Positions 57,513 to 64,000 of a DNA stretch of 64,000 nt are shown here, one piece after another. The first letter of the stretch is position 1. Each line of letters opens with the position of its first letter. This stretch comes from JBNAGF01 sp049801055 (GTDB lineage: Bacteria > Pseudomonadota > Alphaproteobacteria > Rhodobacterales > Rhodobacteraceae), in the NCBI RefSeq assembly GCF_049801055.1, contig NZ_JBNAGF010000001.1:248001-312000 (forward strand), written 5' to 3'. The notes beneath the pieces were generated by a model that did not search any database, was not told where the DNA came from, and worked only from the letters and a program-made list of their open reading frames with translations. The translations under genes were made by a program, and so were the position numbers.

Positions 57513-60500
57513 ATGAGCAGCGATCCCCGATTCATTCATCTCCGCGTCCATACCGAATACTCCCTCCTTGAGGGGGCCATGCGGCTAAAGAAACTGCCAG
57601 CGCTTTGTGACAAGATGGACATGCCCGCCGTAGCGGTGACTGATACGAATTCCATGTTCTCGGCGCTGGAGTTTTCGGTCACAGCAAGCGATGCGGGGAT
57701 TCAGCCAATCGTTGGGTGTCAGGTTGATCTCGGGTATGTCGAGGCAAAGCCGGGGGAGCGCGCCCGGCCTCCCGCCCCATTGGTTTTGCTGGCGCAGAAC
57801 GAGGACGGTTACAAAAACCTGATGAAGCTGAGCTCATGTCTCTATGTGCACAAGCGGGGTGAGGTGCCCCATGTGTCTCTCGACGAGCTTGAGGCGCTGT
57901 CAGACGGCTTGATCTGCTTGACCGGAGGTCCGGATGGGCCATTGGGTATGCTGCTGCAAACCGGGCAGCGGCCTGCGGCAGAGGGATTGCTTGACCGTCT
58001 GGCGCAGATGTTTCCTGACAGGCTCTATGTCGAATTGCAGCGCCATCCTGGTGAAGACGGTCAGCCCGAAGCAGAACGGCTGACAGAACGTGGGCATGTG
58101 GAAATGGCCTACGCCAAGGATCTGCCACTTGTCGCAACAAATGATGTCTATTTCCCCAACGCGGAAATGTACGAAGCGCATGACGCCCTGATCTGCATCG
58201 CCGAAGGGGCCTATGTCGATCAGCAGGAACCGCGCCGGCGCCTGACCGCGCAGCACTATTTCAAATCACCTCAGGAAATGACGACGTTGTTCGCCGATCT
58301 GCCTGAAGCAATTGAAAACACGGTCGAGATTGCCAGGCGTTGCGCATTCATGGCCTATCGGCGTGACCCGATCCTGCCAAAGTTCGCCGACGACGAGGTC
58401 GAGGAACTGCGGCGGCAGGCCAACGAAGGACTGCAGGCCCGTCTTGCGGTGATCCCACATGCCGTCAGCCCTGAGGCGTATCAGGAACGGCTGGATTTCG
58501 AGTTGGGTATCATCGAGGATATGGGTTTCCCGGGCTACTTCCTGATCGTGGCCGACTTCATCAAGTGGGCAAAGGATCACGACATCCCGGTGGGGCCGGG
58601 GCGTGGATCCGGTGCCGGCTCGCTGGTGGCTTATGCACTGACCATCACCGATCTCGATCCGCTGCGTTATTCGCTACTTTTTGAACGCTTCCTGAACCCG
58701 GAACGGGTCAGCATGCCGGATTTCGACATCGACTTTTGTATGGATCGCCGCGAGGAAGTGATTCAGTTCGTGCAGCAAAAATATGGCCGCGACAAGGTGG
58801 GTCAGATCATCACTTTTGGTGCGTTGCTGTCCAAGGCTGCCGTCCGTGACATCGGGCGCGTGTTGCAGATGCCTTATGGCCAAGTTGATCGCCTGTCCAA
58901 GATGATCCCGGTCGAAGGGGTGAAACCCGTAAGTATCGAAAAGGCGCTCAAGGACGAACCGCGCCTGCGCGACGAGGCCCGCAACGAAGAGGTTGTCGAT
59001 CGCCTGTTGACCTATGGCCAGCAGGTGGAGGGGCTTCTCCGGAACGCATCGACTCATGCCGCCGGCGTCGTGATCGGCGATCGTCCGCTGGATGCGCTGG
59101 TGCCGCTGTATCAGGATCCGCGTTCCGATATGCCCGCCACCCAGTTCAATATGAAGTGGGTCGAGCAGGCGGGCTTGGTCAAGTTTGACTTTCTTGGACT
59201 GAAGACCCTGACGGTGATCCAGAACGCGGTCGATCTGATCCGAAAATCCGGGCGGGATCTACATGTGGCGGCCGACGGCACGCAGCTCTATACGCCGCCT
59301 GAGGGCGCTGTGAACGAGATTAACGCCATCCCGTTGGATGACGAGGCAACCTACAAGCTTTATTCGGCGGCCAAGACCGTCGCCGTGTTCCAGGTGGAAT
59401 CCACCGGCATGATGGACGCGCTCAAGCGCATGAAACCCACCTGTATCGAGGATATCGTGGCGCTGGTGGCGCTCTACCGTCCCGGGCCGATGGAGAACAT
59501 TCCCACCTATTGTGAGGTCAAGAACGGCCAGCGCGAGATCACTTCGGTTCACCCGCTGATCGATCATATCCTCAAGGAAACGCAAGGTATCATCGTTTAT
59601 CAGGAACAGGTGATGCAGATTGCACAGGTCATGGCGGGATACTCGCTTGGTGGTGCGGACCTGTTGCGCCGCGCGATGGGCAAGAAGATCAAGGAGGCGA
59701 TGGACGCGGAGCGGCCGAAATTTGAGAAGGGCGCCGCTGAAAACGGGGTCGAGAAGAAGAAAGCCAGCGAGGTGTTCGACCTGCTGGAAAAGTTCGCCAA
59801 TTACGGCTTCAACAAATCCCACGCGGCCGCCTATGCCGTGGTCAGCTATCAGACCGGCTGGCTCAAGGCGAACCACCCGGTCGAGTTCATGGCCGGGGTG
59901 ATGAATTGCGATATCCACCTGACGGACAAGCTTGCGATCTATTTCGAAGAGGTTCGAAAGGGGTTGAGCCTGCCTTACGTGCCGCCCTGCGTGAACCGTT
60001 CGCTGGCCACATTCGATGTTGCCAATGGCGAGTTGGTTTATGCGCTGGGCGCGCTCAAGAATGTGGGCGTGGAGGCAATGAATCTTGTTGTCGATGGTCG
60101 GGGCGACAAACCCTTTGCCACCCTGTTTGATCTGGCGCGCCGGGTGGACCTGAAGAAAGTTGGCAAGCGGCCGTTGGAGATGATGGCCCGGGCTGGTGCC
60201 TTCGACCAGCTCGATCCGAACCGGCGCCGGGTGTTCGAGAGCCTTGAGCCACTGGTGAGCTACTCGGCGGCAATTCACGATCAGAAAAACTCAAACCAGG
60301 TGTCACTCTTTGGAGAGGCCGGTGACGACCTGCCCGAACCACGTCTTTCGCAAAGTCCGGATTGGCTGCCGGCCGAGCGGTTGAGCGAGGAGTTCCGGGC
60401 AATCGGGTTCTACCTGTCGGGTCACCCGCTGGATGACTATATGGGCGCCCTGAAGCGTAAAGGCGTGTTGACCCTAGATGAAGTGACTGAAAAGGCGCGT

Positions 60501-61013
60501 TCAGGTCCGCTCGTGGCCAAGATCGCCGGCGTGGTCGCGGGTCGGCAGGAACGAAAATCGGCGCGCGGAAACCGTTTTGCCTTTGCCCAGCTCAGTGACC
60601 CGTCGGGGGCATACGAAGTAACGTTGTTTTCCGAGGCGCTGGAAAAGTCCCGGGAACATCTCGAAGCCGGTGCTCATGTCGTGATTTCCGCGGAAGCGAC
60701 GCTCGAAGCCGATCAGCTGAAGCTGCTTGGCCGGTCAGTGGCTCCGATTGACACCGCCCTGATGCAGGCGGGTTCGGCCGGGTTAAAGGTGTTTCTGGAA
60801 ACGCCAGAGGCCGTAGAAACCGTGGCCAAGGTTCTTCAGGATGCCGCCGAGGCTGCCAAGGGTGCTCAAAGGGGAGAAATTCGTCTTTTGCTGCTTGCCG
60901 CCGGCCTGCCGGGAGAGGTTGAGATGGATCTGGGTCGGGATTTCCCCGTCAATCCACAAATCAAAAGCGCCATCAAATCGCTTGAAGGCGTGCTGTCGGT
61001 GGATGAGCTCTAA
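57513..61013 (+). CDS. dnaE: DNA polymerase III alpha subunit DnaE
   Basis: Replicative polymerase, 1166 residues (normal). The N-terminal PHP domain opens FIHLRVHTEYSLLEGAMRLK. The palm catalytic residues are Asp403 and Asp405 in MPDFDIDFCMDRRE and Asp559 in KFDFLGLKTLT, matching the E. coli trio. GPGRGSGAGSLVAYAL and YNFNKSHAAAYAVVSYQTG-like segments are conserved. The C-terminal OB-fold (VAGVVAGRQERKSARGNRFA) and tau-binding region complete it. The first PHP metal-ligand pattern (HVHS-type) reads HTEYS. It stands alone and is monocistronic. Confidence 0.97.
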   Translation: MSSDPRFIHLRVHTEYSLLEGAMRLKKLPALCDKMDMPAVAVTDTNSMFSALEFSVTASDAGIQPIVGCQVDLGYVEAKPGERARPPAPLVLLAQNEDGYKNLMKLSSCLYVHKRGEVPHVSLDELEALSDGLICLTGGPDGPLGMLLQTGQRPAAEGLLDRLAQMFPDRLYVELQRHPGEDGQPEAERLTERGHVEMAYAKDLPLVATNDVYFPNAEMYEAHDALICIAEGAYVDQQEPRRRLTAQHYFKSPQEMTTLFADLPEAIENTVEIARRCAFMAYRRDPILPKFADDEVEELRRQANEGLQARLAVIPHAVSPEAYQERLDFELGIIEDMGFPGYFLIVADFIKWAKDHDIPVGPGRGSGAGSLVAYALTITDLDPLRYSLLFERFLNPERVSMPDFDIDFCMDRREEVIQFVQQKYGRDKVGQIITFGALLSKAAVRDIGRVLQMPYGQVDRLSKMIPVEGVKPVSIEKALKDEPRLRDEARNEEVVDRLLTYGQQVEGLLRNASTHAAGVVIGDRPLDALVPLYQDPRSDMPATQFNMKWVEQAGLVKFDFLGLKTLTVIQNAVDLIRKSGRDLHVAADGTQLYTPPEGAVNEINAIPLDDEATYKLYSAAKTVAVFQVESTGMMDALKRMKPTCIEDIVALVALYRPGPMENIPTYCEVKNGQREITSVHPLIDHILKETQGIIVYQEQVMQIAQVMAGYSLGGADLLRRAMGKKIKEAMDAERPKFEKGAAENGVEKKKASEVFDLLEKFANYGFNKSHAAAYAVVSYQTGWLKANHPVEFMAGVMNCDIHLTDKLAIYFEEVRKGLSLPYVPPCVNRSLATFDVANGELVYALGALKNVGVEAMNLVVDGRGDKPFATLFDLARRVDLKKVGKRPLEMMARAGAFDQLDPNRRRVFESLEPLVSYSAAIHDQKNSNQVSLFGEAGDDLPEPRLSQSPDWLPAERLSEEFRAIGFYLSGHPLDDYMGALKRKGVLTLDEVTEKARSGPLVAKIAGVVAGRQERKSARGNRFAFAQLSDPSGAYEVTLFSEALEKSREHLEAGAHVVISAEATLEADQLKLLGRSVAPIDTALMQAGSAGLKVFLETPEAVETVAKVLQDAAEAAKGAQRGEIRLLLLAAGLPGEVEMDLGRDFPVNPQIKSAIKSLEGVLSVDEL

Positions 61014-61054
61014 GTGGCGCGCCCTGGGACTGTGAGGCGGGGGACACGCGCGCC

Positions 61055-61249
61055 TCAGTAATGTGGCGGTCGTTCGTCCCCGATAATGATCCCGCCTGTG
61101 GCCTCCTGCTCACGCGCGGCTTCTCGTTGCATCAGCATCTCGATGCGCCGGGTCAGGTGGCTGATTTCCTCCTGTTGACGCGCGACCACGTCGCTGAGCT
61201 CTTCGACGGTGCGGTTCAGATGCGCGATCTGTTCTTCGAGATGCTGCAT
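61055..61249 (-). CDS. slyX: SlyX family protein
   Basis: A 64-residue coiled-coil protein with heptads through LEEQIAHLNRTVEELSDVVA, then RQQEEISHLTRRIEMLMQRE. It ends in the family's short tail ERPPHY. This Pro-Pro-His-Tyr ending is the SlyX hallmark. The role of SlyX is not well defined. It converges on dnaE with a 41-bp gap. Confidence 0.9.
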   Translation of the reverse strand: MQHLEEQIAHLNRTVEELSDVVARQQEEISHLTRRIEMLMQREAAREQEATGGIIIGDERPPHY

Positions 61250-61352
61250 GGCTGGCTCCTTTTACTTCTCCATACAGGCGCAACGTCACGCTTGCCAGAA
61301 CCGGATTTCCCGTTGGACGCTCGCGCAGCAAACAGCCAGCAGGGAGGTCGGC

Positions 61353-62156
61353 ATGACCGTGCTCGTAGACACCACGGATGGGATCACCACCATTACCATC
61401 AATCGGGCGGACAGGCGCAATGCCGTTGATCCGGCCACCGCGCGGGTTCTTTATGATGCATTTCTGGCCTTCGACGCCGATCCCCAACAGCAGGTTGCGG
61501 TGCTGACCGGATCCGAAGGCGCCTTTTGCGCCGGGTTTGACCTGAAAGCCGCGGGGGCAGGGCTTGCCGATGATTGGCTGGCGTCGCTTGCGATCCCCGA
61601 GGACTGGAAAGATCCGATTTCGGCCCCTCTTCCCGGGCCTATGGGACCAACCCGACTGATGTTGTCCAAGCCGGTTATCGCGGCGATCGAAGGTCACGCC
61701 GTGGCAGGAGGAATGGAGCTCGCAGCATGGTGCGACATGCGGGTGATGGCTGACGGGGCGGCGACCGGCGTGTTCTGTCGACGCTGGGGTGTTCCCTTGA
61801 TCGACGGTGGGACGGTTCGGTTGCCCAAGATCCTCGGGCAGGGGCGGGCCAATGACCTGATCCTGACTGGCAGAGGCGTTTCCGCGGACGAAGCTTTGTC
61901 TTTGGGATTTGCCAATCGAATCTGTCCGCAAGGCAGGGCGCTGGATACAGCCACGGAAATCGCTCTAGATCTGATCCGGTTTCCGCAGCTGTGCATGCGC
62001 GCCGATCACCTTTCGGCCCGGACGCCACCCGCCGATCTGGCAGCGGCGCTGCGCAGGGAATGGCAATCCGCCGACGTGTTCTTGGCCGAAGGCAAGGCCG
62101 GGGCAGGGCGGTTTGCATCTGGTAAAGGGCGTGGTGGGGATTTTTCGAACATCTGA
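61353..62156 (+). CDS. Enoyl-CoA hydratase/isomerase family protein
   Basis: A crotonase-fold protein of 267 residues. The oxyanion-hole stretches are GAFCAGFDLKAAGAG (about residues 58-72) and IEGHAVAGGMELAAWCDMRV (about residues 110-129); the second includes the catalytic Glu. GTVRLPKILGQGRANDLILT follows. The ATG at 61353 has GGGAGG upstream; the frame is open to 61209. Acyl-CoA substrate unknown. The 3' end is followed by a 134-bp gap before hisS. Confidence 0.88.
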   Translation: MTVLVDTTDGITTITINRADRRNAVDPATARVLYDAFLAFDADPQQQVAVLTGSEGAFCAGFDLKAAGAGLADDWLASLAIPEDWKDPISAPLPGPMGPTRLMLSKPVIAAIEGHAVAGGMELAAWCDMRVMADGAATGVFCRRWGVPLIDGGTVRLPKILGQGRANDLILTGRGVSADEALSLGFANRICPQGRALDTATEIALDLIRFPQLCMRADHLSARTPPADLAAALRREWQSADVFLAEGKAGAGRFASGKGRGGDFSNI

Positions 62157-62290
62157 TCCCGCATCCTTGTGGGCCATTTTGCTGGGCGGGGTAGCCGTTT
62201 GACCGTGTTGCCTGCGACGCTCTCTGCCTTGCCCCTGAGCAGGCCTTGGGATAGACCCCGCGCGGACAGTCAATCCGCCGAGGACACCCG

Positions 62291-63787
62291 ATGGCAAAGC
62301 CCAAGAAACAGCCCCGCCCCAAGGCAATTACGCCAAAAGGGTTCCGCGACTATTTCGGCGCGGAAGTCAGCCAGCGCACCGAGATGCTGCGAGAGATTGC
62401 CGGGGTCTATCATCGCTACGGGTTCGAAGCGCTGGAATCGAGCGCGGTCGAAACCGTCGAGGCGCTGGGCAAGTTCCTCCCGGACGTGGATCGTCCGAAC
62501 GAGGGCGTGTTTGCGTGGCAGGAAGCAGACGAACAGGGAAACGGCGACTGGATGGCGCTGCGCTACGACCTGACGGCGCCGTTGGCGCGGGTTTATGCCC
62601 AGCACCGCAACGATTTGCCGACACCTTACCGCCGTTATGCGATGGGTCCGGTCTGGCGAAACGAAAAGCCCGGTCCGGGGCGGTATCGCCAGTTCTACCA
62701 GTGTGACGCGGATACGGTGGGGTCGGCTTCGATGGCCGCTGACGCTGAAATCTGCGCCATGCTGAGTGACACTTTGGAAACAGTCGGCATTCCACGGGGA
62801 GATTATCTCGTTCGCGTCAACAATCGAAAAGTTCTCAACGGGGTGCTGGAGGCTATGGGACTGGCTGAGGATGCCGGCGCCCGTGACGACGTTCTGCGGA
62901 CGATCGACAAGTTTGACAAGGTAGGCGAACAGGGTGTTCGGGAACTGCTGACCAAAGGACGCCTCGATGCGTCTGGCGCTTTCATCGACGGGGTGGGTCT
63001 CAGCAGCGATCAGGCCGAACCGGTCATTGCATTTCTTACGTCCAAGGCGACTGACGCGGGCGGGACATTGGCCAACCTGCGCAACGCTGTCGGAGACAGC
63101 AGGATCGGCGCTGACGGTATCGCCGAATTGGAACAGATCGGCGACTTGCTGGCCGCCGGAGGTTATGGGTCCGACCGGATTGAGATTGATCCCTCAGTGG
63201 TGCGTGGGCTCGGCTATTACACCGGGCCGGTCTATGAGGCGGAACTGACTTTCGAGATCTTTGACGAGAAAGGCCGTAAACGGCAGTTCGGCTCGGTCTC
63301 GGGCGGTGGGCGTTATGACGATCTGGTCAAGCGGTTTACCGGGCAGGAAGTGCCAGCTACTGGCATTTCAATCGGTGTCGACCGCCTGCTGGCGGCGCTG
63401 CGTGAAAAGGGCCGGATCGCTGCCGAGACCAAAGGGCCAGTGGTTGTGACGGTTATGGATCGGAATCGGATGGCCGATTATCAGGCGATGGTTGCCGAAC
63501 TGCGGAATGCAGGGCTCCGGGCCGAAGTCTATCTGGGCAATCCCAAGAATTTCGGCAACCAGTTGAAATATGCCGACCGGAGAAACTCACCCATTGCCGT
63601 GATCGAAGGCGGCGACGAGAAAGAAAAGGGGATTGTCCAGATCAAGGACCTGATCCTGGGCGCGCGGATTGCTGAAAGCGCCACCCTCGAAGAATGGAAA
63701 GAGCGCCCGTCGCAGTTCGAAGTGAGTCGGGGTGATCTGGTCGCCAAGGTGCGCGAAATCCTCGACAGTCAGGACGGACAAAACTGA
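62291..63787 (+). CDS. hisS: Histidyl-tRNA synthetase HisS
   Basis: Charges tRNA-His. Class II synthetase of 498 residues. Motif 1 region: KAITPKGFRDYFGAEVSQRT; motif 2: YAMGPVWRNEKPGPGRYRQF; histidine-binding: GLGYYTGPVYEAELTF; motif 3: ATGISIGVDRLLAAL. A C-terminal anticodon domain begins near residue 395 (VVVTVMDRNRMADYQAMVAE). It is longer than the usual 420-430 residues, with a mid-protein segment (about 190-300) typical of the alphaproteobacterial variant. It overlaps hisZ by 1 nt. Confidence 0.96.
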   Translation: MAKPKKQPRPKAITPKGFRDYFGAEVSQRTEMLREIAGVYHRYGFEALESSAVETVEALGKFLPDVDRPNEGVFAWQEADEQGNGDWMALRYDLTAPLARVYAQHRNDLPTPYRRYAMGPVWRNEKPGPGRYRQFYQCDADTVGSASMAADAEICAMLSDTLETVGIPRGDYLVRVNNRKVLNGVLEAMGLAEDAGARDDVLRTIDKFDKVGEQGVRELLTKGRLDASGAFIDGVGLSSDQAEPVIAFLTSKATDAGGTLANLRNAVGDSRIGADGIAELEQIGDLLAAGGYGSDRIEIDPSVVRGLGYYTGPVYEAELTFEIFDEKGRKRQFGSVSGGGRYDDLVKRFTGQEVPATGISIGVDRLLAALREKGRIAAETKGPVVVTVMDRNRMADYQAMVAELRNAGLRAEVYLGNPKNFGNQLKYADRRNSPIAVIEGGDEKEKGIVQIKDLILGARIAESATLEEWKERPSQFEVSRGDLVAKVREILDSQDGQN

Positions 63788-64000
63788 TGCCGACACGGGC
63801 CCAAGTTCTGGAACGGGCGGCGTTCCTGCGCAGCTATTTCGAAGCAGAAGGCGCCCAGTCGGTTGAAACGCCAATTCTGCAATCGGCGGAAACCCTTTTG
63901 GACCTTTATGGCGAGGATATTCGGGGCCGGGCATACGTCACCACCGACGCGTTGCGAGGCGAACAGATGCTGCGGCCTGACTTTACGGTTCCCGTCGTTC
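63787..64000 (+). CDS. hisZ: ATP phosphoribosyltransferase regulatory subunit HisZ (5' end)
   Basis: The ATG at 63787 overlaps the hisS stop (TGATG). Seventy-one codons follow to the window edge. The translation opens MPTRAQVLERAAFLRSYFEA and later GEQMLRPDFTVPVV. The R-P-D-F-T motif is that of HisZ, a HisRS-like protein without aminoacylation that activates the short HisG. The hisS-hisZ-hisG order is characteristic of Rhodobacterales. Only the first fifth is in the window. Confidence 0.9.
   Translation, partial: MPTRAQVLERAAFLRSYFEAEGAQSVETPILQSAETLLDLYGEDIRGRAYVTTDALRGEQMLRPDFTVPVV

Noticed and set aside
59259..60278. Minus-strand open frame of 339 codons
   Set aside because: Antisense shadow of dnaE, in the usual second-strand frame of GC-rich genes.
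1..64000. CRISPR arrays, prophage or genomic island
   Set aside because: No regularly spaced repeats, integrase, phage structural gene or tRNA-linked att duplication was seen; coding style is uniform throughout.

Overview
The window looks like chromosomal DNA of an alphaproteobacterium of the Rhodobacterales (Roseobacter-like). It is GC-rich. Supporting signs are the oxygen-dependent (CobG/CobF/CobN) cobalamin route, a hisS gene overlapping hisZ, a very short ModE-type regulator, and several periplasmic importers for small nitrogen compounds. The genus cannot be fixed from the sequence. I see no insertion sequence, phage, CRISPR array or replication origin. Most of the window is tightly packed metabolic operons, many with 1-4 bp start/stop overlaps.

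1-1344 (minus strand): molybdate uptake, modE-modA-modB. modB runs off the left edge. A ModE-box-like inverted repeat lies just upstream of modA. 1429-15625: a large cobalamin block. A cobalamin riboswitch (about 15445-15625) leads into a DUF1636 gene, cobW, cobN, cobG, cobH, cobI and cobJ, all on the minus strand. cobK then sits on the plus strand between cobJ and cobL. It overlaps cobJ tail to tail and shares a CATG start with cobL. The minus-strand series resumes with cobL, cobE, cobM, cobB, cobA and cobF. Together these cover uroporphyrinogen III to hydrogenobyrinic acid a,c-diamide plus the large cobaltochelatase subunit. CobS/CobT and the late steps are not here.

15996-17849: a frameshifted C-terminal remnant of a cyclase-family gene, an intact fumarylacetoacetate-hydrolase-family gene and a convergent TetR regulator. 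17922-25468: a minus-strand thiamine operon led by a TPP riboswitch (thiD-thiO-thiS-thiG-thiE-thiF-thiY-tenA-thiZ-thiX). It combines thiazole synthesis with uptake and salvage of pyrimidine precursors. In both riboswitch leaders I can draw mutually exclusive helices that would hide or free the first ribosome binding site.

25681-35032: a PLD-family lipoprotein, then a divergent locus around a LysR regulator. On one side are a phosphoribosyltransferase and a BtpA-like barrel. On the other are a four-gene PotABCD-type ABC importer, a polysaccharide-deacetylase-family hydrolase (PuuE-like clade) and a yeast-type cytosine deaminase. This looks like a transport and catabolic module for a nitrogen heterocycle, and it is the best candidate here for an undescribed pathway.

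35163-52063: mixed single genes and short operons. They include two secreted SH3b proteins, tRNA-Gln(UUG), an MDR reductase, a haloalkane dehalogenase, a 2-hydroxyacid dehydrogenase, thpR, ggt, an FAD-linked D-2-hydroxyacid dehydrogenase, a conserved unknown protein, a dimethylglycine-dehydrogenase-type enzyme, an AhpD-like protein, a DUF938 methyltransferase, a DauA-like FAD enzyme, an aldo/keto reductase and an unknown membrane-anchored protein. 52239-56940: a BMP-family (purine-nucleoside type) ABC importer. 57513-64000: dnaE, slyX, an enoyl-CoA hydratase-family gene, hisS and the start of hisZ.
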